Assembly: GCF_947495965.1 (NCBI RefSeq) | Contig: NZ_CANMBB010000005.1 | Coordinates: 124,001-188,000, forward strand | DNA length: 64,000 bases | From: an uncultured Maribacter sp. | GTDB lineage: Bacteria; Bacteroidota; Bacteroidia; Flavobacteriales; Flavobacteriaceae | Reading direction: 5' to 3' | Shown: in pieces, positions 54,474-64,000 of the stretch | Numbering within the stretch: position 1 is the stretch's first letter | Layout: each line of letters opens with the position of its first letter | The notes under the pieces: generated by a model | The model's database searches: none | Seen by the model: only the letters and a program-made list of their open reading frames with translations | Told to the model about the DNA's origin: nothing | Translations under genes and position numbers: made by a program

Positions 54474-55478
54474 TTATCTAAACCCAAAATTAATACCCAT
54501 AGATAGGGTGTTAAATTCTGCAAGCGTATAATCTGCATGTAATCTAAAAAAGCCAAGTTTTAATTTTGCTCCTATATTACCGGTTACACCGCTTATTTTA
54601 TTATTAATAGAAAAAGGGTCTGTTACACTACCTGCTAATAAACCTCCACTATAAGTACCTAACACATCTATTTCAGATTTTCCGGCTATATAACCTAGAC
54701 CACCATAAAAGTTAATTATTGGCAATTTTGTAGACACTATAGCTTGAAAAACCCAAGTATTCATTTTCGCATCTAATTTTTGATCATCTCCGGCTATTAC
54801 CCCTTGTTCTGTAAAGTCATAAGAACCATTTAAATGGGTATAACCAATTACTCCTGAAATAGCTATAGGCCAAATTTTTTCTGCTGGTAATAGACTAGTA
54901 AATTCATGTTGCAAACCAACACCATAAAAACCTAATTTAGCTTCATCAGTATTAATCTTTGGCAAAAATCTTGCTTTAATTTCCGTTCCTTTTATTAAAC
55001 CTAAACTTACCTGCACAAAAGCTGAAGGCACAAAATTTATATTTTCTGACGACAAGCCTGTTGGTAACTCAAAATCTTGACGATCTATATTACCCGCTAA
55101 AGGGCCATCCACATATACACCAACCCCATCTATATCTCCAAGAGCAGTAGCTACTGTTTTTACAATACTACCATCTTGAAATTGTAAGTTTTCATAATCT
55201 GCTGTATTTAACTCAAATCCTTTTTTACCTTCTTTATTTTTAAAAGAAGCCATATTTCCTATTATAGATATTTCAAAACCTCCAAGTGGTTTTGCTTTTC
55301 CTGAATTATACCATCCATTAGACATGCTATAAAGCAAACCTTCAGACATTGGAGTTACATATGCATTTGTAAATTTTTCTGCATCGTTTACCCCTGCTGC
55401 AAATAAATCGTTAGCATTAGATTGCGCCATTATGTGCAAACTAGATACTAGTGCAATTAAAAAAAGTATATTTTTCAT
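54474..55478 (-). CDS. DUF6588-family probable outer-membrane protein
   Basis: The 334-residue protein has a signal peptide (cut at IMA-Q) and the typical start SNANDLFAAGVNDAEKFTNAYVTPMSEGLLYSMSNGWYNSG of this family. The rest reads as amphipathic strands: FVQVSLGLIKGTEIKARFLP, GFYGVGLQHEFTSLLP and TNIGAKLKLGFFRLHADYTL, ending FNTLSMGINFGFR. A beta-barrel in the outer membrane is probable but the ending differs from the usual Phe. Function unknown. It is downstream of gyrB but separated from it by a terminator. Confidence 0.85.
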   Translation of the reverse strand: MKNILFLIALVSSLHIMAQSNANDLFAAGVNDAEKFTNAYVTPMSEGLLYSMSNGWYNSGKAKPLGGFEISIIGNMASFKNKEGKKGFELNTADYENLQFQDGSIVKTVATALGDIDGVGVYVDGPLAGNIDRQDFELPTGLSSENINFVPSAFVQVSLGLIKGTEIKARFLPKINTDEAKLGFYGVGLQHEFTSLLPAEKIWPIAISGVIGYTHLNGSYDFTEQGVIAGDDQKLDAKMNTWVFQAIVSTKLPIINFYGGLGYIAGKSEIDVLGTYSGGLLAGSVTDPFSINNKISGVTGNIGAKLKLGFFRLHADYTLAEFNTLSMGINFGFR

Positions 55479-55502
55479 GATTAAAATTTTCTCTAAAACT
55501 AA

Positions 55503-55529
55503 AAAACTCGCCCTTTAGAGGCGAGTTTT
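55503..55529 (-). terminator. Terminator after gyrB
   Basis: AAAACTCGCC and GGCGAGTTTT (55503-55512 and 55520-55529) form a 10-bp stem with a 7-nt loop, followed by T residues on the minus strand. Confidence 0.85.
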
Positions 55530-55549
55530 TGTTGTGTAAGTAGCTTTTC

Positions 55550-57508
<1,959 letters not shown>

Positions 57509-57534
57509 TTAAACTTATTGCAATAGCAACTTAA

Positions 57535-57542
57535 CAAAGATA
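57535..57542 (-). promoter_or_regulatory. Candidate -7 box for gyrB
   Basis: TATCTTTG on the minus strand matches TANNTTTG and lies 45 bp before the gyrB ATG. No -33 TTG was seen at the expected distance. Confidence 0.45.
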
Positions 57543-57793
57543 AAATAAAGGATATGTCTTTTTTAAATGATTTTAAGCCAATATTAAATAGTTATCAACA
57601 ATTTACCCAAGTTTAGCAAAAGTTCATAAAAAAGCCTTAAAAGCATCTTAAATACGATTTAACAAAAAATAAAAAGAAAACCCAGAATAACTAAAATAAT
57701 AAAAGTCGCTAAAAAACCTTTTAAATTAATTTCCCTTTTTTAGAAAAAAATATTTACTAAAATAAAAAAACTACAAACTACTTGCTATAACAA

Positions 57794-57819
57794 AAGAAGC
57801 ACCCAATTGGGCGCTTCTT
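57794..57819 (-). terminator. Probable terminator of asnB
   Basis: AAGAAGCACCC and GGGCGCTTCTT pair over 11 positions, with one non-Watson-Crick pair (A opposite C or G opposite T, depending on strand), around AATT. It lies 88 bp beyond the asnB stop, and T residues follow on the minus strand. Confidence 0.65.
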
Positions 57820-57906
57820 AAGGACTAATTAAAATAAAAAAACTGAGACTATTCTTTCGAATAGACAAACAGAATTATTGTTAACGTATAATTCACTAAT
57901 TAATTG

Positions 57907-59571
57907 TTAATACGCTTTGTCATGTACGTTAGCTATTGCCCTACCAGAAGGGTCATTCATGTTCTTAAATGCCTCATCCCACTCTAAAGCTGTTGCTGTA
58001 CTACAAGCCACACTTGCTTCTTGTGGTACGCTTAATGCTGCAGCATCACTCGGGAAATGTCCTTCAAAAATAGTTCTATAGTAATACTCTTCTTTATTTA
58101 AAGGTGTGTTTATTGGAAAACGAAAAGCTGCATTTTCAATTTGCTCATCTGTTATTTCGTTTTCTACTAATTCTTTTAAGGTATCAATCCAACTATACCC
58201 AACACCGTCGCTAAATTGTTCTTTTTGTCTCCATGCTACACTTTCAGGTATCATATCTTCAAATGCCTTACGAACTACCCATTTCTCCATACGCTCCCCA
58301 TTGATCATTTTATCTTTTGGGTTTATACGCATAGCAACATCCATAAATTCTTTATCTAAAAATGGCACGCGCCCTTCAATTCCCCAAGCAGCTAAACTCT
58401 TATTAGCTCTAAGGCAATCATACATATGTAATTTATCTAATTTACGCACAGTCTCTTCATGAAACTCTTGCGCATTTGGAGCCTTATGAAAGTATAAATA
58501 TCCTCCAAAAATCTCATCTGCTCCTTCCCCAGATAATACCATCTTTATACCCATAGACTTAATAACTCTTGCCATTAAGTACATTGGTGTAGAAGAACGA
58601 ATGGTAGTAATATCATACGTTTCTATATTATAAATAACATCTTTTATAGCATCTAAACCTTCTTGTATAGTAAACTTAATTTCGTGGTGTACGGTACCAA
58701 TATGATCCGCAACTTTTTGTGCTGCTGCTAAATCTGGAGAACCTTCTAAACCTACAGAAAAAGAATGTAATTGTGGCCACCAAGCATCTTTAGTATCTCC
58801 AGACTCTACTCTCTTTTGTGCATATTTTTTGGCTACTGCAGATGTTACAGAAGAATCTAAACCTCCTGATAATAAAACACCATAAGGAACATCTGACATT
58901 AATTGTCTATGTACTGCTGCTTCTAAAGCTTCTTTTACTTCCTGAATGCTAGTTTCATTTTCCTTAACTGCATCATACTCCATCCAATCTCTAGTATACC
59001 ACTTCTTAATTTCTCCGTCTTTACTATCTAAATAGTGTCCTGGAGGAAATAATTCTATTTTAGTACAAGTACCTTCTAAAGCTTTTAACTCTGACGCTAC
59101 GTAAAAAGTACCATTTTTATCCCAACCCATATATAAAGGAATAATCCCCATATGATCTCTTGCTACAAAATAAGAATCATTCTCCGTGTCATAAATAGCG
59201 AATCCAAAAATACCGTTCAATTCATCAATAAAACTAGCTCCTTTTTTTTGGTATAGAGCTAAAATTACTTCACAGTCAGACTCTGTTTGAAAATTATAAG
59301 TACCATCAAATTGCTTTCTTAACTCTCTATGGTTATAGATTTCACCATTTGCGGCTAATACTAATTTTTTATCTTCACTAAACAAAGGTTGAGTTCCTGA
59401 AGCTGGATCTACAATAGCTAATCTTTCATGAGCTAAGATTGCTTTTTCATCTGCATATATTCCACTCCAATCTGGTCCTCTATGTCTAATCTTTTTAGAC
59501 ATTTCTAACAACTGAGGTCTTAAAACCTCTGTGCTTTCCTTTACATCAAACGCACATACAATTCCACACAT
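57907..59571 (-). CDS. asnB: Asparagine synthase B (glutamine-hydrolysing)
   Basis: The 554-residue enzyme makes asparagine from aspartate with glutamine and ATP. The glutaminase domain begins with Cys2 (MCGIVCAFD), and has IRHRGPDWSG, ANGEIYNHRELR and SDCEVILALY. The synthetase domain has the PP-loop GVLLSGGLDSSVTSAVAKK and MVLSGEGADEIFGGYLYFHKAP, and GRVPFLDKEFMDVAMRI. Length matches E. coli AsnB. The upstream region carries a CATCTTTG sequence, one base off the -7 consensus. The window gives no sign of a partner gene. Confidence 0.97.
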   Translation of the reverse strand: MCGIVCAFDVKESTEVLRPQLLEMSKKIRHRGPDWSGIYADEKAILAHERLAIVDPASGTQPLFSEDKKLVLAANGEIYNHRELRKQFDGTYNFQTESDCEVILALYQKKGASFIDELNGIFGFAIYDTENDSYFVARDHMGIIPLYMGWDKNGTFYVASELKALEGTCTKIELFPPGHYLDSKDGEIKKWYTRDWMEYDAVKENETSIQEVKEALEAAVHRQLMSDVPYGVLLSGGLDSSVTSAVAKKYAQKRVESGDTKDAWWPQLHSFSVGLEGSPDLAAAQKVADHIGTVHHEIKFTIQEGLDAIKDVIYNIETYDITTIRSSTPMYLMARVIKSMGIKMVLSGEGADEIFGGYLYFHKAPNAQEFHEETVRKLDKLHMYDCLRANKSLAAWGIEGRVPFLDKEFMDVAMRINPKDKMINGERMEKWVVRKAFEDMIPESVAWRQKEQFSDGVGYSWIDTLKELVENEITDEQIENAAFRFPINTPLNKEEYYYRTIFEGHFPSDAAALSVPQEASVACSTATALEWDEAFKNMNDPSGRAIANVHDKAY

Positions 59572-59783
59572 ATTATTATAATTATATCAATTCTTAAACA
59601 AAGATGCGTAATAACTTTCAATTAGAAAACATAAATAGCTTAATTAATTTCATATTAAAACTTAAAATAATTATATAAATTAAAATATATAACTTATTCG
59701 CTACTTTATTCCTAGAATCCCTACATTATGTAAGTTATAAAAACTTTAACGACTTTTTATGTATCAATACATCTAGAACTCAC

Positions 59784-59791
59784 TAGATTTG
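59784..59791 (+). promoter_or_regulatory. Candidate -7 box for the DUF2911 gene
   Basis: TAGATTTG matches TANNTTTG and lies 24 bp before the ATG at 59816. Confidence 0.4.
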
Positions 59792-59815
59792 AATTTATAT
59801 TAAACAATCTTTATC

Positions 59816-60355
59816 ATGAAAAACTTACTTGTACTTTTTACTCTAGTGCTTTCACTAGCATTTACTACCAACACAAACGCCCAAAAATTTAACGATTTAG
59901 ATAGAAGTCCTATGGATATGGCTACTTTTCCTACTAGTTATAAAATTTCTGAAAAAGTGGTACGTGTAATCTATAGTCGTCCACAATTAAAAGGAAGATC
60001 CATAGCGCAACTTGCTCCTGCAGGAGAAATATGGCGTACTGGAGCAAATGAAGCTTCTGAAATTACTTTTTATAAAGATGTTAAAATAGCAGATAACGAT
60101 ATTAAAGCTGGAACGTATGCATTATTTACTATCCCTGGAGAAAAAGAATGGACCATTATTCTTAATAGCAAATTAAACCAATGGGGTGCTTACACTTATG
60201 AAAAAGCTGATGACGTATTACGTGTTAATGTAAATGCATCTATTGCAAAAGAAACCCTAGATGCTTTTTCTATAAGTTTTAAGGAAGAAGAAGATGGCGC
60301 TTCATTAGTGATGGGTTGGGATACTACACGAGTTACCGTTCCTATGTCATTATAA
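59816..60355 (+). CDS. DUF2911 secreted protein
   Basis: The 179-residue protein has a signal peptide (cut at TNA-Q) and a DUF2911 domain: SPMDMATFPTSYKISEKVVRVIYSRPQLKGRSI, LAPAGEIWRTGANEASEITFYKDV, GTYALFTIPGEKEWTIILNSKLNQWGAYTY and a Trp-containing ending MGWDTTRVTVPM. The family is common in Bacteroidetes and its role is unknown. It stands alone between asnB and a convergent small gene. A long perfect hairpin lies downstream. Confidence 0.9.
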   Translation: MKNLLVLFTLVLSLAFTTNTNAQKFNDLDRSPMDMATFPTSYKISEKVVRVIYSRPQLKGRSIAQLAPAGEIWRTGANEASEITFYKDVKIADNDIKAGTYALFTIPGEKEWTIILNSKLNQWGAYTYEKADDVLRVNVNASIAKETLDAFSISFKEEEDGASLVMGWDTTRVTVPMSL

Positions 60356-60369
60356 CACTACAATTAAAT

Positions 60370-60417
60370 AAAAGCATAAAAAAACCAAGGCGTCTACCTT
60401 GGTTTTTTTATGCTTTT
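60370..60417. terminator. Bidirectional terminator
   Basis: A perfect 21-bp stem (60370-60390 and 60397-60417) with a 6-nt loop CGTCTA has A and T tracts within the arms. It lies between two converging genes. Confidence 0.88.
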
Positions 60418-60432
60418 ATTTTTTACTTATTA

Positions 60433-60849
60433 TTACTGCAATAAAACTTCCTTAACTCCTTCTACTTTATAGGAACCAGAAGAAGAATTACTTGTCCCAG
60501 AAATTCTATGGTTAGCAACTGAAAGAGAAAAAGAAACCTTCTCTTTATTTATAACTATTTGAAACGAAATTTCATCATTATTAACGACTATGTTTTCTGC
60601 ATAAAGAGAACCAACTTCTGCATTAAGTTTTACTACATATTCTCCTTTAACTTTAGCAATAATTAACTGCCCTTCTGCATAAGATTTAGAAGCTCCCTTA
60701 ACGTTAAGTAACCAAGCTCCTTCTAAAGAATCTTCAATATTAACATTTAACGCAGCACATTCTGTAGCTTCACTATTTATAATTGGTGATGCTACTATTG
60801 CTGTAAAACCGCTTAAAAAAGCAACGAACACAAATACTATCTTTTTCAT
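60433..60849 (-). CDS. Small secreted protein of unknown function
   Basis: The 138-residue product has a signal peptide (MKKIVFVFVAFLSGFTAIVAS). The mature part has alternating strands: EGAWLLNVKGASKSYAEGQLIIAKVKGEYVVKL, NDEISFQIVINKEKVSFSLSVANHRISGTS and a short tail. The pattern suggests a small beta-sandwich or calycin-like fold, but I cannot name a family. It is convergent with the DUF2911 gene and divergent from the ABC-F gene. Confidence 0.65.
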   Translation of the reverse strand: MKKIVFVFVAFLSGFTAIVASPIINSEATECAALNVNIEDSLEGAWLLNVKGASKSYAEGQLIIAKVKGEYVVKLNAEVGSLYAENIVVNNDEISFQIVINKEKVSFSLSVANHRISGTSNSSSGSYKVEGVKEVLLQ

Positions 60850-60995
60850 TCTTCTAATTTATATTACAACAATTATAACGCTCAGGAGCTTTTTTAATTA
60901 TAAAAAATCTATTTATTATACCAATTACATTAATTTTTAATAAAATTAAATATCTAAGAATGCAATTTAACCTCTAAAAATGCTATAGTTTTTGT

Positions 60996-61003
60996 TAGTT
61001 TTG
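60996..61003 (+). promoter_or_regulatory. Candidate -7 box for the ABC-F gene
   Basis: TAGTTTTG matches TANNTTTG and lies 19 bp before the ATG, which would give a leader of about 10-12 nt. Confidence 0.4.
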
Positions 61004-61021
61004 CTCTCTTAAAAAACAACT

Positions 61022-62659
61022 ATGATTTCAGTAGATGGTGTTGCCGTAGAATTTAGTGGCGAAAGCTTATTTAGCGATGTTTCTTTTGTTATAAATGAGC
61101 AAGATAAAATTGCCCTAATGGGTAAAAATGGAGCCGGAAAATCTACTCTAATGAAAATTATAGCAGGCATGCAAAAGCCAACAAGAGGTAATATTAGGTG
61201 TCCTAAAGATGCTGTTATTGCATACTTACCGCAACACTTACTTACCGAGGATAATTGTACCGTTTTAGAAGAGGCATCTAAAGCTTTTGGTCATATTTTT
61301 GCTATGCGCGATGAAATTGAAGAAATAAACAAAGCTTTAGAAACCCGCACAGATTATGAGTCTGAGGAGTATATGAAGCTTATTCAAAAAGTGTCTGATT
61401 TAGGTGAGAAATACTATGCTTTAGAAGATATTAATTACGAAGCCGAAGTAGAAAAAGCTTTAACAGGATTAGGTTTTAAACGTAAAGACTTTAAAAGACC
61501 TACAAGCGAGTTTAGTGGCGGTTGGCGTATGCGTATTGAACTAGTAAAAATACTATTACAAAAGCCAGATTTAATACTTTTAGATGAGCCCACGAACCAC
61601 GTAGATATAGAATCTGTTCTATGGCTAGAAGATTTTTTACTTAATAAAGCCAAAGCTGTAGTTGTAATATCTCATGACCGTGCTTTTATAGATAATATTA
61701 CAAACCGTACCGTAGAAATAACTATGGGTAAAATTTACGATTATAAAGCAAACTACTCGCACTATTTACAATTAAGAGAAGAACGTAGAAGCCACCAGAT
61801 TAAAGCCTACCAAGAACAACAAAAATTTATTGCAGACAACCAAGCTTTTATAGACCGTTTTAAAGGAACCTATTCTAAAACCAATCAAGTTTCTTCTAGA
61901 GAACGCATGCTAGAAAAACTACAAATAATAGAAATTGATGAAGTAGATAATAGTTCCCTTAGACTTCGTTTTCCTCCCGCACCGCGTTCCGGAGATTACC
62001 CTGTTACCGCAATAGACCTCTCTAAAAATTATGACGACCATATAGTTTTTAAAAATGCTAATCTAAGTATTGCTAGAGGGGAAAAAGTTTCTTTTGTTGG
62101 TAGAAACGGAGAAGGAAAATCTACCATGATTAAAGCCATCATGGGACAAATAGATTTTGAAGGTAGCTGTACTTTAGGGCACAATGCAAAGGTTGGTTAT
62201 TTTGCCCAAAACCAAGCATCTTTATTAGACCCAGACCTTACCGTTTTCCAAACTGTAGATGAAGTTGCTAAGGGCGACATAAGAAACCAAATAAAAAATG
62301 TACTTGGCAGATTTATGTTTAGTGGTGATGCAATTGATAAAAAAGTTAGTGTACTATCTGGAGGAGAAAAAACCAGATTAGCAATGGTAAAACTTTTATT
62401 AGAACCTGTAAATGTTTTAATATTAGATGAACCAACAAACCATTTAGATTTAAAATCTAAAGATGTATTAAAAGATGCTTTATTAGAGTTTGACGGCACT
62501 TTAATATTAGTTTCTCACGATCGCGATTTTCTACAAGGATTGTCTAAAAAAGTATTTGAGTTTAAAGAAAATAGAGTCATAGAACATTTTGAAACTATTG
62601 ATGCTTTCTTAATTAGAAATAGAATTGAAAACTTAAAAGAAATGGATCTAAGTAAATAA
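61022..62659 (+). CDS. ABC-F family ATPase (YbiT/EttA-like)
   Basis: The 545-residue protein has two complete ABC domains without membrane segments. The first has GKNGAGKST, FSGGWRMRIELVKILL and LLLDEPTNHVDIESVLWLEDFL; the second has GRNGEGKST, LSGGEKTRLAMVKLLL and LILDEPTNHLDLKSKDVLKDAL. The interdomain linker (YLQLREERRSHQIKAYQEQQ to SSRERMLEKLQIIE) marks it as ABC-F. Such proteins act on the ribosome, relieving stalling or conferring antibiotic protection; the motif set and length suit the YbiT-like housekeeping group. Confidence 0.93.
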   Translation: MISVDGVAVEFSGESLFSDVSFVINEQDKIALMGKNGAGKSTLMKIIAGMQKPTRGNIRCPKDAVIAYLPQHLLTEDNCTVLEEASKAFGHIFAMRDEIEEINKALETRTDYESEEYMKLIQKVSDLGEKYYALEDINYEAEVEKALTGLGFKRKDFKRPTSEFSGGWRMRIELVKILLQKPDLILLDEPTNHVDIESVLWLEDFLLNKAKAVVVISHDRAFIDNITNRTVEITMGKIYDYKANYSHYLQLREERRSHQIKAYQEQQKFIADNQAFIDRFKGTYSKTNQVSSRERMLEKLQIIEIDEVDNSSLRLRFPPAPRSGDYPVTAIDLSKNYDDHIVFKNANLSIARGEKVSFVGRNGEGKSTMIKAIMGQIDFEGSCTLGHNAKVGYFAQNQASLLDPDLTVFQTVDEVAKGDIRNQIKNVLGRFMFSGDAIDKKVSVLSGGEKTRLAMVKLLLEPVNVLILDEPTNHLDLKSKDVLKDALLEFDGTLILVSHDRDFLQGLSKKVFEFKENRVIEHFETIDAFLIRNRIENLKEMDLSK

Positions 62660-62708
62660 GCTAGTTAAAATTTAAGAACACGTATATTTTAAATTACCCA
62701 TTAAACAG

Positions 62709-63833
62709 CTAATCGTCCTCAAATAATGTTTCTGCGTAATTGTTTCTGCTTTTTGGTATAAATCTTTTTTCGGACAAAATAAACTCTGCTCTTCTGTTCT
62801 TTTGTTTACCTACTAAAGACTTATTAGCTACTACTGGTTTCTTTTCCCCATGACCATACCACTGTATACGGTTTTCATTTACACCTAAAGCTATTAAATA
62901 ATTAGCAACAGATTTTGCTCTTTTGTTAGACAAACTTTTATTATAAGATAAATCACCATCATTATCTGTGTGCGCATGTATAGAAATAAACATTTCAGGA
63001 TTTTTCTTAAGATGCTTGTAAAGCGATTTTAAATCGGTTTTTGAAACAACATCTAATCCGTAATCATCTACAGGAAAATGAACTTTTTTAAATGCATATA
63101 CCCTATCTACTTTTAAATTTTCATAGGAACTAGTTTCTATTGGCAGCACAGAAACCATATCAATATAATAGTAAGAAGCATTTTTTGTTCCCTCTGCTTG
63201 TAAGGTTTTTGTATCTCTATTATCCTTAAAATTTCCAATTATCAAAAAATTCTCAGTACCAGAAGCTGTTATTTCTGTATAAACTTCTGTCCAACCTTTT
63301 TTATCTTTAAAAAAAGAAGGCTTTTTTATTTCTGCATAATTAAAACTGTTATTTTTTTTACTTTTAAGAGAAGTTCTTTTAATCACCTTAGTACTTTTTA
63401 TATTCATTTCCTTGGCAGATAATAAAACTCCAATATCTCCAATTGCATACTTAGATTTTTCAGAAAGACTTATATAAAAACTTATACCATAACGTTTTCC
63501 TTTTTCTAAAGTCTTTAGTAACTTTCCTTGTATGTACTCCCTATAATTATTAGGTGCTAAAAAATATGCTCCAGCATAGGCAGAACCAAAAGCAGCTGTT
63601 TGGCTTCCATTAAAATTATTGGGTACTCCCATTTTAGAACTACATGTATTAAAATAATCTGAAGTTCCTTCTGTAGCTTTACTCCAGCTCCCAACATCTT
63701 CAGCTACATTACCATGACCATCTGGACAAACACTAAATTTCTCGAAACTAGGGTTTGAAATTAAATTTTGAGCATTAACAGTATAAAGCTGCAATCCTAC
63801 AAAAGCTATTAAAAGTTGAAAAACATTTTGCAT
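62709..63833 (-). CDS. OmpA-family protein
   Basis: The 374-residue protein has a signal peptide (cut at VNA-Q), an N-terminal domain of about 210 residues with NLISNPSFEKFSVCPDG and Cys pairs (a carbohydrate-binding-like fold seen in related Flavobacteria proteins), and an OmpA C-terminal peptidoglycan-binding domain (about 260-360: ISIHAHTDNDGDLSYNKSLSNKRAKSVANYLIALGVNENRIQWYGHGE). The Asp and Arg that bind diaminopimelate are both in place. It anchors the outer membrane to the wall. It is 81 bp downstream of a probable outer-membrane receptor on the same strand. Confidence 0.92.
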   Translation of the reverse strand: MQNVFQLLIAFVGLQLYTVNAQNLISNPSFEKFSVCPDGHGNVAEDVGSWSKATEGTSDYFNTCSSKMGVPNNFNGSQTAAFGSAYAGAYFLAPNNYREYIQGKLLKTLEKGKRYGISFYISLSEKSKYAIGDIGVLLSAKEMNIKSTKVIKRTSLKSKKNNSFNYAEIKKPSFFKDKKGWTEVYTEITASGTENFLIIGNFKDNRDTKTLQAEGTKNASYYYIDMVSVLPIETSSYENLKVDRVYAFKKVHFPVDDYGLDVVSKTDLKSLYKHLKKNPEMFISIHAHTDNDGDLSYNKSLSNKRAKSVANYLIALGVNENRIQWYGHGEKKPVVANKSLVGKQKNRRAEFILSEKRFIPKSRNNYAETLFEDD

Positions 63834-63914
63834 AAAATATTTGTAAGTTTTTACCTACATAATTCATTAACGATATCCAGAGCAAAATAGTATATACTTT
63901 TAATTTTGAAGTAA

Positions 63915-64000
63915 TTAAAAATCAAATTTATAGGTTGCTCCGCCTAACACCTGTATTCCCTGTACTGGAAAATTTGCCCAGTTTTGGTAATCTGAATTGG
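63915..64000 (-). CDS. C-terminal end of a probable outer-membrane receptor, partial
   Basis: An open frame enters from the right edge and ends at a stop at 63915-63917. The 28 visible codons read DYQNWANFPVQGIQ and then GGATYKFDF, ending in an aromatic residue, a pattern typical of the last strand of a TonB-dependent receptor or similar barrel. The family is inferred from so short a segment that the call stays tentative. Confidence 0.4.
   Translation of the reverse strand, partial: NSDYQNWANFPVQGIQVLGGATYKFDF

Overview
The window (about one third GC, gene-dense, 64 kb) comes from a member of the Flavobacteriaceae, most likely marine. The evidence is a SusC/SusD glycan-uptake locus, two type IX secretion (type B) C-terminal sorting domains, a fused SecDF, a Rho with a long charged N-terminal region, TANNTTTG-like -7 boxes and no obvious Shine-Dalgarno sequences. 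Genus cannot be fixed from this sequence alone.

Region 1 (1-13.2 kb, all minus strand) is a polysaccharide utilisation locus. In transcription order it holds a membrane-spanning one-component regulator, SusC, SusD, a surface lipoprotein with two PKD-like domains and a triplicated module, a GH16 laminarinase-type endoglucanase that carries a divergent copy of the same module, and a GH3 beta-glucosidase cut by the left window edge. Together they suit binding, cutting and import of a beta-1,3-glucan such as laminarin.

Region 2 (13.3-24.8 kb) is housekeeping: clpS, prmA, tpiA, a TlpA-like thioredoxin, a BT_3928/DoxX-like membrane protein, a DUF1599 protein, then folP, a four-gene insert (VOC protein, GhrA-like dehydrogenase, GNAT, Lrp/AsnC regulator), cdaA (c-di-AMP synthesis, TTG start), an ABC exporter, truA and a YfcE-like phosphoesterase (TTG start).

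Region 3 (24.8-31.0 kb) is accessory. It has a PIN-like nuclease protein whose C-terminal half resembles helicase-associated DNA-binding repeats, a structured intergenic segment, a small lipocalin-like secreted protein, an intact IS1182-family element, a secreted protein of unknown role, an AraC-type regulator and a VOC lipoprotein.

Region 4 (31-64 kb) returns to core genes: DUF4293, rho, a WD40-like lipoprotein, rpsT, two tandem tRNA-Glu genes, proS, a Trp/Asn/Gly- and Ser/Arg-rich lipoprotein with a FadL-family porin, two paralogous T9SS cargo proteins, folE, cysS, yidD, lgt, a DUF192 protein, a GNAT/ABC-ATPase pair, secDF with a small upstream protein resembling the SecD periplasmic fold, mdh, gyrB, asnB, a DUF2911 protein, an ABC-F ATPase, an OmpA-family protein and the last codons of a probable outer-membrane receptor. 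Many convergent or operon-end junctions carry strong hairpin terminators. No rRNA, CRISPR array or prophage was seen.
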